From positions 1,732,501 to 1,796,500 of the forward strand of contig JAJLTO010000001.1 in NCBI GenBank assembly GCA_030568195.1: 64,000 nucleotides of DNA, given 5' to 3'. The notes under the pieces were generated by a model. That model searched no databases and was not told the DNA's origin. It saw only the letters and a list, made by a program, of their open reading frames with translations. The translations under genes and the position numbers were made by a program. This DNA is from Dipodascopsis uninucleata var. uninucleata. Lineage: Eukaryota > Ascomycota > Lipomycetes > Lipomycetales > Lipomycetaceae. Below, in pieces: positions 33,101 to 43,509 of the stretch; position 1 is the first letter of the stretch; every line of letters starts with the position of its first letter.

Positions 33101-33551
33101 TCGAATTAGAGACAACCAAGTACGTGAAAAAACGTGTACTGACGGACGAGTGGGAGAAGATCACATACAAAGTCAGTCTAAGTGGGATTATGAGTTTGAT
33201 AGTAATCTAAATGCGGAGTAAATTGGGTGACGGGAAATAAAATATTAACTCACCTCCGCAAAAGAAAAAATCTCCAGCTAACATATTTCTTCTCTCTCTA
33301 ATCGTAGATTCACTTCAGCTAAGATATCTCAACTTCAGTATCATTGTCTGTTATTCTGGCCTCAACGACAGGCTGGTCTCGCGCATTTAGTTCAAGTTGC
33401 GGATAAAAATAATTAGGTAGCTAGCTCCTAATGCTTTCTCGGCTAAGCTGGTCATGTTCCTAAATACTAACTATTCGTCTAGTCATACATATATTTACAA
33501 AACCAACAATAAAACTAGTACAGGGCGCTGAATACGCAAAAGGAAGAGAAA

Positions 33552-35535
33552 ATGACAGAACATGTATGTACGGGCGGGCGGACGGGCTTGCTACTTAAAA
33601 TCTATAAGTATTATTAGACGAAGATGCAAGTGCTAACACATGGGAGTTTAGGTAATAGTTGTCGGCGGTGGTCTTTCTGGACTGTCGGCCGCTCATCAGT
33701 TGCTTTTGAACGGTGCAAATGTTGTCGTTTTAGACAAACAGGGCTTTTTCGGTGGTAATTCCACCAAGGCGACATCTGGTATTAACGGTGCGTTGACTCG
33801 TACTCAGGTTGATCTTAAAATCAGAGACTCGGTCGAGCAATTCTATGACGACACAATGAAATCTGCACGAGACTTAGCTCGTCCAGACCTCATTCGAGTA
33901 CTCACTTATAATTCTGCTGCTGCTGTTGAGTGGCTTCAGGACATTTTCAAGCTCGATTTGACTTTGGTTTCGCGTCTTGGTGGCCATAGTCAGCCACGTA
34001 CGCATCGTGGACACGATGCCAAGTTTCCAGGAATGGCAATCACCTACGCATTGATGGAGAGACTTGAGGAATTTTCAGAGACTATGCCTGAGCGCGTTAA
34101 GATTATCAAGAAGGCTCGTGTCACGGATTTAATTAAGGATGAGTCTGATGCGTCTAAAGTTCTCGGCTGTGAGTACGAGTTTGAAGGGAAGTCTGAAAAG
34201 CTATATGGACCTGTGATTCTGGCTACTGGCGGTTATGCCGCAGACTTTACAGAGTCATCGTTGCTGAAGCAATATAGACCTGACGTTTATGGTCTTGCTA
34301 CTACCAACGGTACCCATGCTACCGGTGATGGTCAGAAGATGGTCATGGCTGCTGGTGGTTGTGGTATTGATCTTGAGAAGGTTCAGGTACATCCTACCGG
34401 TCTTGTCGATCCCAAGGACCCTGATGACAAGTGGAAATTTTTGGCTGCCGAGGCACTACGTGGTGAGGGTGGTCTACTTTTAAATGGTAATGGTGATCGA
34501 TTTTGTGATGAGCTTGGTCGTCGTGACTATGTTTCTGGAGAAATTTTCAAAACCAAAGGTCCTATTCGCCTGGTCCTCAATGGCAAGGCCTCGAATGTTT
34601 TGGACTTTCACACTAAGCATTACACTGGCCGTGGACTTATGCGCAAGATGACTGGTCGTCAGCTGGCTAAGGAGATTGGCTGCGGAGAAGACAAGCTCAA
34701 GGCTGTATTTGATGAATATAATGCTATTGCTGCAGGTAAAAAGAAGGACAAGTACGGTAAAAAGTTCTTTGCTAATGGCCCTCTTGATATCAATGACGAC
34801 AACTTCCATGTCTCTCTTGTCACTCCTGTTCTTCATTTCACTATGGGTGGTGTAGAGATTAACGATAAGTCAGAAGTTATCTATGGAAAGACCAATAAAC
34901 CATTCGATGGTTTATTTGCATGTGGTGAGCTCGCTGGTGGTGTCCATGGTGCTAATAGACTTGGTGGCTCGTCTTTGCTTGGATGTGTTGTCTATGGTCG
35001 TGTTGCTGGTGATTCTGCATCGCATTATCTTTTCCAGAAGCTGCTTGGAAGCGAAGCTGGATCATCATCTGCTGCGCAGAGACTGGGCCAAATATCACTT
35101 CATATTAATCCTAGCAAGCCTGGAGAAGTCACTGTAACGTGGGATTCAGGGTCTGCCTCCCGAAGTGCACCTTCTCTATCAGCACCTGCATCGTCTTCTA
35201 GCTCTGCTAGTTCGTCTTCTCCAGAAGCATCGAAGGCTTCATCGGAATCCTCTGCGCCAAAGCCCTTTTCTATTCCAGACAAGGAGTTCACAAAGGAGGA
35301 AGTTGCGAAACATCACACCAAGGATGACTGCTGGGTGTCTGTTAAGGGTGTCGTTATGAATCTGACTCCATTCCTTGAGGACCACCCAGGTGGAGTTAAT
35401 GCTATTGTTAATTTTGCTGGTCGTGATGCTACTGAAGAGTTTGCGATGCTGCACGAAGACCGAGTTATACCGAAATATGCAGCGAGCACTGTTCTCGGTC
35501 ATTTGAAGGGTGTCACCCCGTCATTGGAATTGTAA
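33552..35535 (+). CDS. OSM1: Soluble fumarate reductase fused to cytochrome b5, two exons
   Basis: A FAD-dependent fumarate reductase of 631 residues that reoxidises reduced flavins while turning fumarate to succinate. Exon 1 is only 12 nt (33552-33563, M-T-E-H), then an 88-nt intron (donor GTATGT, branch GCTAAC, acceptor TTTAG). Exon 2 starts at 33652 with VIVVGGGLSGLSAAHQLL, the FAD dinucleotide motif. Further marks are FFGGNSTKATSGINGA, HSQPRTHRG, VQVHPTGLVDP, HFTMGGVEI and GVHGANRLGGSSLLGCVVYG. After a Ser/Ala-rich linker comes a cytochrome b5 domain (about 550-628: FTKEEVAKHH, DDCWVSVKGVV, heme-ligand HPGG and LHED). S. cerevisiae Osm1/Frd1 lack this domain. There is no clear targeting peptide, so it is probably cytosolic. 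Confidence 0.93.
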
Positions 35536-36550
35536 ATGACCTTTTGAAATGTAATGATTTTTAACGGAGATTGTTATATTTACTGTAACATCTTGCTTGA
35601 AACCATTTAATATATCTAATTTATTTGTGAACGAATAATTTTTCATTTAAGCCATATGAACTCATCGCAATGCTGTCCTCGTATTCATGATTTACTGCAG
35701 TATTTTGGCTAATATAATATGCCATCTGAACTATGTATAGTTGTTTTGTCCTTTCGTCTAAATATTTTCGTTCTACTTCTGGATTCTTTCCAGTGATATG
35801 CTCAAAACGTCTCTAATACCTAAGATAAGTTTCAAGTTTTGTAGCGTGAGACTCCGCCTGTTGCATCTTCAAAAAGCCTCGAGGTTAAAATCTCTCTTGT
35901 ATAGTCCAGCGCTAAATGACGATACCAAGAAATCATAAAAATTTATTCGTGTTGCGCCATAGCAAATATTGCTCACTGGACCAAAAGTCATAGCTACTGA
36001 ATAGCGTCCAAGTGATGTAGGTGATGTAGGGAATCGCTTTTGACGGCGAGGGAATGAGAGTAAACTATTTTGAAGCAAGTATACCCTAAGCCGATATCGC
36101 CTGATAGACTACCTATCAACTACAAGCACTCAAGAGGAAATATCTCCAGTTTCTCGTTTAATTTATATAATTATACAAGCAGCACAACTAAAATTCTGTG
36201 TAGAGCTACGAGTGGCTTTATATGGTTAACAATGCAGACAGATAATCTTGTGAATTCTACAGATAGACTGGAATACATTATTAGCGTAACTATACTGATT
36301 CAGATACTGGAATCATTCGCTTAAATATATTATGAAAACTTATTCTATTTCGCCAGATTGACCCACTTTTCTAACAGTTCGCCGGACATACACATGTTCG
36401 CGTGTAAAATATCTCATCAGTGCGAACCGTATTTTGTTATTCGACTTCGCAGTACAGTCGAAATATTCATCATACATATACACATACGTAAAGAGGCGTG
36501 TGTACACTCATTGTGAACTTAAAAACGAAGATAAAACTACTAGAAATAAC
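35536..36550. other. Intergenic, convergent 3' ends
   Basis: About 1 kb of AT-rich DNA between the 3' ends of the fumarate reductase and ARB1. Only short, unconvincing open frames. Confidence 0.5.
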
Positions 36551-38449
36551 TTAAACAACAATGTTCTTTGCCAAACTACTCTTGTACTCAAGAATAGAGC
36601 CCTCCCATCGTGTAGTAGTTTTATTGTTACAGACATAGATATCCTTAGCGATCTTGTCGAGAAGTCTGAAGTCGTGGGAGACGACAACAACGCCTCCCTC
36701 GAAAGCATTAATCGCATCCGCCAACGAATCAATAGTAGGAATATCAAGACCATTAGTAGGCTCGTCAAGCAGAATAACGTTGGGTTGATCAATGGCAAGC
36801 AATGCAAAGACAACGCGAGATCGCTGGCCCTCAGAAAGTGTCGCCATGGTGGCGGTTTGCCCTTCTCCAGTCAAGCCATATCGTCCGAGCTGCTGACGCC
36901 AGTACTGATAGTCCTGAGAAATCTGAGGGTACTTATCACGAACGAACTCTAGAGCACTCTTTCGCAGATCAAGTTGGTCAGCTGAGTGCTGACTGTAAAC
37001 ACCCAACTTTAAATGAGAATGTCGCGAAACACGTCCACCAGTTGGCTGGAGTTCACTTGTCATGATCTTCAATAGAGTAGATTTACCAACACCATTCGGT
37101 CCGACCAGGGCAATACGAGAGTCCATATCCACACCGAAATCAAGATGCTCGTATAAATTATCTTCAGCATTTCCAGAGTACGAGAAAGTAACATCGTCAA
37201 AGGACAAAACTGGTGGTGGTAGCTTCTCAACATCTGCAAATCTGAAAGAAAACACCTTGTCAGGAACAACCTTCTCAATGAAACCATCAGCTTCCATCTT
37301 GTCCAAAATCTTCTGTCTAGACTTTGCCTGTCGCACCAAGTTAGCATAAGTACCAGCAGAAGCAATAAACTTCTTGATGTGGGCAATCTCCTCCTGCTGT
37401 TTGTTGTAAGCTTTCATTTGATTGGTTTCCAATTCCGAGCGAGTCTTAACATAACTGTCGTAGTTACCGCCGAAAAGGGTAAGCTTCTTGAGACGCATAT
37501 CGATCATGTTGGAACAAACACCATTCAAAAAATCTTGGGAGTGAGAGACTAGGACAAGAATTCGGTCGAACTTCTTAAGATATTCTTCAAGCCACACACA
37601 GGCTTCAAGATCCAAGTGAGCAGTAGGATCATCGAGAAGGAGCATACTAGGTTTCACGAACAACGCCTTGGCAAGAGCAACGCGCATCCTCCAACCTCCA
37701 GACATATCCTTGGTCTTTTTCTTTATAGTTTTGTTATTAAATCCCAGACCAATGAGAATCAAAGAAGCACGAGCTTCAAAAGTTGAGGGATCCATTTCTT
37801 CGATACGTTCGTAAATATCCTGAAGAATAGTAGACTCTGGCCCATCTTTCTCCAAAATATCTTCAGCTTGTAACTCGAGTCGCTTGAGTTCAATCTCTGC
37901 TTCTCGGACAACGTATTCAAGCGCAGTATACTCAGTAGCCTCAGCTGGCTCGTTCAGCAAATAAATATCCAGAATCTCTGGAACTGGAAATTCACGAGCA
38001 GCAAGTGCCCTCAGAAAAGTAGATTTACCACAACCGTTTTCACCCAGTAAACCATATCGTCTTCCATAATTAAGCTCTAGCGTAGAGTCTTGAATAAGGA
38101 CCTTACCGTGAAAGACAAGAGAAACAGATGTTATCTATGAAGTTAGACCGTTAGTAACTATGTATACTAGCAAAAATTTCTGCAAATATCTTACCTTTAA
38201 ATCACGACTTGTCTCTAAACTTGCCAAAACACCAGTAGTGACACGATCAGATATACCGTGCTTGTCCTGTTGAAGTTTCAGCTTAGAGAGCTCATCTGCT
38301 ACTGGATTAGTCTCAACGTCGTCGGCACCCCCTTGCTCGCCATCAATGACAGATGGAGCTTTAGAAGAGGCTTTGGAAGAAGCCTTTGAGGTCTTGGTTC
38401 CTGTCTCTGCTCGCTTAGCTTGACGCTTTGCCTTCGATGCTGAAACCAT
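36551..38449 (-). CDS. ARB1: ABC-F ATPase Arb1, ribosome biogenesis, two exons
   Basis: A soluble twin-ATPase (ABCF2/Arb1) of 612 residues, acting in 40S/60S biogenesis and shuttling between nucleus and cytoplasm. Exon 1 (38449-38195) encodes a Lys/Ala/Ser-rich N-terminus starting MVSASKAKRQAKR. A 60-nt intron (38135-38194; donor GTAAGA, branch TACTAAC) interrupts ahead of ITSVSLVFHGKVLIQD. Exon 2 carries ABC domain 1 (GENGCGKST, SGGWRMR, LLLDDPTAHLDL) and domain 2 (GPNGVGKST, LSEGQRSR, VILLDEPTNGLD) with the ABC-F linker between. Length is close to S. cerevisiae Arb1 (610). The start is ATG 38449, since an upstream in-frame TTG is not needed. CTG codons occur at conserved Leu positions here. 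Confidence 0.97.
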
Positions 38450-39408
38450 CTTGTTCAATCTACTTTATTTCGAAATTTATGTAAGCTGTGCTATTCGCAA
38501 TAAATGCTCGTATATAACTTTGGATATATTTGTATTACTATAAGACTGCCTTACGGATGACCTTCTGAAAAGGTGTAATGATCCTTGTTGTTATTGAAAG
38601 CGTACGACCTATAGTTCTTCTGTCGACCTCGTACGATCCAGCAACGAGTCCAAACAAACCAAACGTCACTAATATCAATAACTGTCTGATTAAAAGAAAC
38701 TGCTGTAAACTACCTTTATCACGTAGAGAATAGGATAATAATTGTTCCTGATAATAGAAATAAAAAAGAGACGAAGAAAAACGCAGTGAAAAAAAAAATA
38801 ACTACGACAGAATTTTTCTTGTGTTTAGGGTTACGTATGCGGCGATAAATATTGTGTTTAGGGTATGATGCAATGATGCACTTATCATGAATGTACGAGA
38901 CGCTTGACAGAGCTGCGTCAAGTATGTATATTTAACAGAGATATAGGACCTGCATGAGAGCGAAAATAGCACTCTTAAAAAGACATAACGACAAATATAA
39001 CTATAGAATACCAAACTGACGTTGTAGAGCAAAATACATAAGTCCAAATGGATATATGTTTTGTCGTTAACTATAGCAATGCTTTGCCTTCCAAAAATAA
39101 TGGTTAGGGTATCAAACAATAATGTATTGTTAAGAAATAAATGACCTAGCCCTTAATAATTCTATTCAACTTAAATTACACAACACTAACTATGAATGCT
39201 CGGGTGGTTAGAGCTCAAGATCTATACGTAAAGCGTGAAGCACGCTGCAACGATTTAGAGCTCGTCGCTTTCAGAGAGTATATGAAGCCTGCCAATGTAT
39301 CAGATTTTCCTTGAATACACATTATTAAATAGAGTATATGCTCTAGTGTAAGAGCTAAATTCAATACAAAATATGCACAAATCAGTAGAGTAGAACGTAT
39401 GATGTTGA
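38450..39408. other. Intergenic, ARB1 promoter with repeated TTAGGGT sites
   Basis: About 960 bp between ARB1 and ALB1, both transcribed leftward. Three TTAGGGTWW sites (38825-38833, 38858-38866, 39104-39112) lie on the same strand, the first two within a repeated 13-mer. No gene is seen; a D-arm-like stretch near 39200 was rejected as a tRNA. Confidence 0.5.
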
Positions 39409-39915
39409 TTATGAAAGATTTGGCGGTCCACCCAGAGTAGTTCCCTTACCGGTGGATGTAACTTCCATTTCTGAATCGGTAGTGGTGTTCTTCGCTTGAT
39501 CCTCTATGGCAAAGAGTTGTGATCGTTGCTCCTTTTTAAGTTGGGTGCGTGAGATCTGGGCGGAATCTATAGACGTAGCAAGAAAATCTCATTAGCTCTA
39601 CTTCCAGCTACAAAAAAAAATTGACAGCATTTCGTCTCATCAAAACATACCGGTCATAACATCGTCTCCTGTTTCAAGGTCGTCCTGTCTTGGAGCTAAG
39701 AGTCCTCTCTGTACCATATATCTTCTATTTCGCTCATCTTTCTGTATTTGTTTCTTAGAAAGGACTCGTCCTCTTATAACACCTTCTGGCTTGACAACAC
39801 CTGCTCTGACAGCTCTGCTAATTGTGAGTTTGGCTTTTCGATGTTGCCCAATTACAGACTTCCGGCTTTGCTTGCCAACAAGCTTTGGCTTATTGATTGA
39901 ATTTCGTGACGGCAT
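39409..39915 (-). CDS. ALB1: Ribosome-biogenesis factor Alb1, two exons
   Basis: A small basic protein of 140 residues; Alb1 works with Arx1 on late pre-60S particles for export and recycling. Exon 1 (39915-39651) begins MPSRNSINKPKLVGKQSRKS, the conserved Alb1 start, followed by basic helices ending KKQIQKDERNRRYMVQRGLL. The 84-nt intron (39567-39650) has donor GTATGT, branch GCTAAT and acceptor CTATAG. Exon 2 (39566-39409) adds SAQISRTQLKKEQRSQLFAI and the tail GTTLGGPPNLS. Reading through the donor would give a false stop four codons on. Upstream, GAAAAAATTTT at 39953-39963 resembles the RRPE element of ribosome-biogenesis promoters, fitting co-expression with its neighbour ARB1. Confidence 0.9.
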
Positions 39916-39952
39916 TAGTTTTCAAGATGTGAAAATAAATCTCACTTCTGGC

Positions 39953-39963
39953 GAAAAAATTTT
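39953..39963. promoter_or_regulatory. RRPE-like element upstream of ALB1
   Basis: GAAAAAATTTT about 40 bp upstream of the ALB1 ATG resembles the ribosomal-RNA-processing element (GAAAAATTTT) of yeast ribosome-biogenesis genes. AT-rich background makes chance matches common. Confidence 0.35.
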
Positions 39964-40131
39964 AAGGTAGTGAAAGTAGGAACGCCATTTGGGACTTTCA
40001 TTTTGTCGCCAGTAATTAACTAACAATAAGAAAAAATATGTACATCGAACAAAAATAAACTGTCCATTGCTTATTATTATCAAACGCATGAAATATTAAA
40101 TCTATAATACACGAAAAAATACATTCAAATA

Positions 40132-41217
40132 TTAAGTAGAAATTAGTCTTTCGATAATAGCCATTCGCACGCTTCGTTGTAGAATTCCTCTGGATTGCTT
40201 ATCTATGCCGAAGTAAGTCTCTTTCTCACGCTCCCATGTAGAAAAAATACTGGGAAAGAAAGTATAACCTTGGATTGAGACAGATTTAATGAGTTTAGAA
40301 ACTTCTGGATCATCATTCATATCAGATTTTTGTAATAGTAGTTTTAGTGCTCCTTTCTTACTGATAGCATACGCTGTAGAGCAAATAGATTTATTAGTAT
40401 AGGCTACTAGACGTTTACCGTTCTGCATATCGTCTAGTCTGATTTCAAGTTCTTTAAGCATTTGTGTCACTCCAGAACCAATTAGGTCAGGTACAGAGCG
40501 TGGATCATCATATAATCGGGCAGATTCAACTGTGCCAGATAGAAGGTCATTCTTGCACTGCGAGAAATATAAGACATCCCATCCTCTAATAGAGCCAGTA
40601 GTTTCGTCTCTGGCCGCTGCTGAATTACTCTCTATTTGAAGAAACGCTCTCGCTAGCACGTCTCGTATCTGTAGATCAAAATCGCAATTGTCTTCCATGA
40701 TCAGAGCTGTCGAAACATCTTTCTCCAACATATAATTCCAAGCGGCGAGATGCCCACTTGAATATTGCCTTCCAGAGTTGTCGAGAGAGGGTACAAAATC
40801 TTCCACTGCAGATCTCTTTGGCACAGTTAAAATTTTCATGTCGAGATTCAACATGGAACTCATTATCCTAGCTGTATTGAGTTTATCTTCATCAGCCTCG
40901 ATGACTAAATAGATTATAGTACCAAAACCAAGCGTTTGATTTGTTGCACCATTTGACATCAGCTCTGCACCATTTCGAGTACGTCGGAGCGGTAATCTGT
41001 CGTTAGCTTTTGAGTTCGTAGGTTTTCCTACGTTCTCAGCAAGCGCATTATGAATCGTATAAGCCTTGTCCTTACCCACGCCGTCAGAAAGTAGTGTAAT
41101 CAAACCTATGAATACAAGAACACATGTAGCTACACTGATGAGCAGCAGCAAACCTCTGTTAAATCTTCTGGTCATCGCAATGAAATATGGCGATCTACGA
41201 TGATGACTCGAGCCCAT
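40132..41217 (-). CDS. Type II membrane glycosyltransferase, GT25-like
   Basis: A 361-residue protein with a short cytosolic tail, one membrane anchor (about 20-43, GLLLLISVATCVLVFIGLIT) and a lumenal domain, as for Golgi glycosyltransferases. The segment SGHLAAWNYMLEKDVSTALIMEDNCDF matches the GT25 pattern (H-x-x-AW, then a strand ending in an acidic E-D/N-x-D metal/nucleotide-binding motif). Later AYAISKKGALKLL is the usual G-A-x-K/R-L-L segment. Fungal members are poorly characterised and the sugar and acceptor are unknown; wall or protein glycosylation is inference. The motif reads EDN rather than EDD, so the metal site may differ. No intron. Confidence 0.75.
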   Translation of the reverse strand: MGSSHHRRSPYFIAMTRRFNRGLLLLISVATCVLVFIGLITLLSDGVGKDKAYTIHNALAENVGKPTNSKANDRLPLRRTRNGAELMSNGATNQTLGFGTIIYLVIEADEDKLNTARIMSSMLNLDMKILTVPKRSAVEDFVPSLDNSGRQYSSGHLAAWNYMLEKDVSTALIMEDNCDFDLQIRDVLARAFLQIESNSAAARDETTGSIRGWDVLYFSQCKNDLLSGTVESARLYDDPRSVPDLIGSGVTQMLKELEIRLDDMQNGKRLVAYTNKSICSTAYAISKKGALKLLLQKSDMNDDPEVSKLIKSVSIQGYTFFPSIFSTWEREKETYFGIDKQSRGILQRSVRMAIIERLIST

Positions 41218-41805
41218 AGTTTCTAGTATATTTATGGCAGGATAAATTAATCTAGCACCATCAGTTATGTCGTAAATAAAGTACTGTCCTCCGATACTGC
41301 AGTAGTTAGTTAGTTAGTTGTTCGAGGGGAGAACTGCAGGCACCTACTAACCTGAAATAAATGGACATCGAACTATTCTAATCACGTGACAATATACTAC
41401 AAGTTTACCAATACATGTCAGGGTCTGCAATATGCGCACAGATATCATGAAATCAATATTAAATGTCTACTTTAAAAAAGATGATTTCCAGTAGATATCA
41501 TTCCTATGAGAGAAAATTGGTTATTCATTGAAATTTTAACTATCTGTGAATAAAGCGTTATAAATAAGATGGTTTTATGTTTATCCTAACTAGTAGTTGA
41601 CAAGAACAAAGAATTCCAGGAGAATCAGAGAAATATGGCAAGTTAGATATCGGATATACGTAGAAACGATCAACAGAATTTGAGATAACACCATCAAGTC
41701 TATTTTTTTACTAATATCTAATCATACTCTCCAAGCTAGCGAAGTAACTATATTCGTGTCAATAGAACTGAAGTAGTCTTATTGCTCACTTTCACATGGA
41801 ATTGC
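41218..41805. other. Intergenic
   Basis: AT-rich spacer between the glycosyltransferase's 5' end and the phosphatase's 3' end, both on the minus strand. A TTAGTTAGTTAGTT repeat lies near 41307-41320. No gene is seen. Confidence 0.5.
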
Positions 41806-43509
41806 TTAAGTAGCAAAAATATAAAGTCCAAATAACACAGCAGCACCCATAAGAGTAGTGGATATACTAGTCTGGACAGCACCGTTCCTGTCGGTGGGAA
41901 TGGTGTTGTTGGTGCGAGTATAGTTAGAAGAACTGTTGGATACACAACCATGTGCCTTGTACAAAGTAGCAGTGTCAAGAACAGTATCATTGCCACTAGC
42001 AACAAACTCATGGGTAAGGTGGGTGCAATTGTGGAATGTCAATCTACTCCATCCATAAGTACTATTCTGGAGATATGCAGAATAGTTGTTAATAGGTAAA
42101 GTATAGGTGGTTAAGCCATCATAATGTCCACCAGCACCGTTCAAAATGTACATAGGAGCAGAAGGATTATTAAGCCCATTAGGATCTGGGATGCCATTGG
42201 CAACAGGATTGCTTCGCTCATAGAAGTGGACATGTCCATAAAATACAATGTCAACATTGTACTTTAGAAGCGTCGGTTCGAATGCCTTTTTGCAGTTCCA
42301 ACATAAGGTATTAGAAACATTACTAGCAGAGACGTACCATGGTCTGTGAGCGGTGACAACAATCCAAGGAGTCTTAACTCTGTCAACAGCAGCCAAATCA
42401 GCCTCGAGCCAATCAACTTGTTCATTTTCATAGGAGCCGAATGGACCGGAGTACATGTTCTCAGGACCATCAACGTCATCCTCACCAATCAAACCATTTC
42501 CAAGATCGGTCTCAGAGTTGAGGAACACATAGTGGACCATACCGTGATCGAAAGAATACCAAAAATTACCAACACCTCCAGACTCGGCAGATGGCATACG
42601 GAAATGATTCTTGTAAGAAGAGAAATTACGCTGACCCTCAAAACATAAGGAAATATTGTAATGAATACCAGTAGCAGCGTCAGTGCTTCCTCCTTCATCA
42701 CAGTTAGATTCATGGTTGCCAGGACCAACCATATACGGCTTATAAGCAGTAATAGGCTGCAATTGATCGTAGAAAGCATTGTAAAGATAATTATAGATCT
42801 CAAGGCCTTCCTCCATAGTAATATTAATATCACCCCAGACGCCACCGAAGACCTCAGGTAGCCAAGAGTCTGCGTATGCAAGATCACCAGCTAGACAATT
42901 CCGATATTAGCGAGCTTTCAAAATCCAAGTAATTTGCCTAGAAATTAAGATATTTGACTTACGATGCAAAATTAAATCTAATTCATCCTTGTATCTGGCA
43001 AGTGACTGCATGGTGTTGTGGTCATTAACGGTCATACCGCCAAGACTGCTGTTGACGTTAAGACCTTTCTGTCCCATAACACCCATATCGATGACAACAC
43101 CGACAGTGTATGGAGTGTAGTCACCTGTGGGCCTCGCAGTCTTGAAAGTATACGGAATAAGTTCGGAGCAATTGTAGCAGTTAGAGTCAGAAACGTAGTA
43201 GTAGTACTCGGTATCTGGCTTCAATCCAGTGATCTTAACGTGATTACTATAAATGGCAGAGGTATCGTAAGTGACCGATTCACCTGTAGCATAGGCGGAA
43301 AGATCCCAAACGCTCTCACCATAGTAGACCGTCGGAGTATCAATCTTGGTATAGGTAGACCACGACACAGTCATACCAGTCGTACCAGCATAAGCCAAGT
43401 GATGCTGAAGAGGTTCAACAGGATTCACTGGGACAGTTCCTGGAATATTGATCTGTGCAACGACAGCTGCAGCACAGCAGCCGACGACGGCAACAAGCTT
43501 TCCAAACAT
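41806..43509 (-). CDS. Secreted purple acid phosphatase, two exons
   Basis: A metallophosphoesterase of 543 residues. Exon 1 (43509-42963) encodes signal peptide MFGKLVAVVGCCAAAVVAQ and a fibronectin-like N-terminal domain. The 72-nt intron (42891-42962; donor GTAAGT, acceptor TCTAG) splits the codon giving HPGDLAYADSW. Exon 2 (42890-41806) has the rest. All five metal-binding blocks are present: VIDMGVMG, GDLAYAD, GPGNHE, VTAHRPW and GHVHFYER. The C-terminus ends in a hydrophobic stretch (LMGAAVLFGLYIFA) after a Ser/Asn-rich spacer, suggesting a GPI anchor. Such enzymes release phosphate outside the cell and are often phosphate-repressed; no regulatory site was verified. The open frame's GTG beginning upstream is not the start. 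Confidence 0.94.

Larger units (their letters stand above)
29841..33551. other. Large gene-free region downstream of TOS1
   Basis: About 3.7 kb without a supportable gene. Items seen: an (AT)8 run at 29919-29934, a CACCAC/GTGGTG hairpin followed by a T-run (30162-30182), and a nested inverted repeat with a direct repeat at 31559-31618. Composition changes to less AT-rich DNA around 32.1-32.7 kb. Short open frames here start at GTG or TTG and show no family features. Confidence 0.5.

Noticed and set aside
39190-39260. tRNA-like stretch (GGGTGGTTAGAGC resembling a D-arm)
   Set aside because: No B-box (GGTTCGANNCC) or T-arm follows at the right distance and the acceptor ends do not pair.
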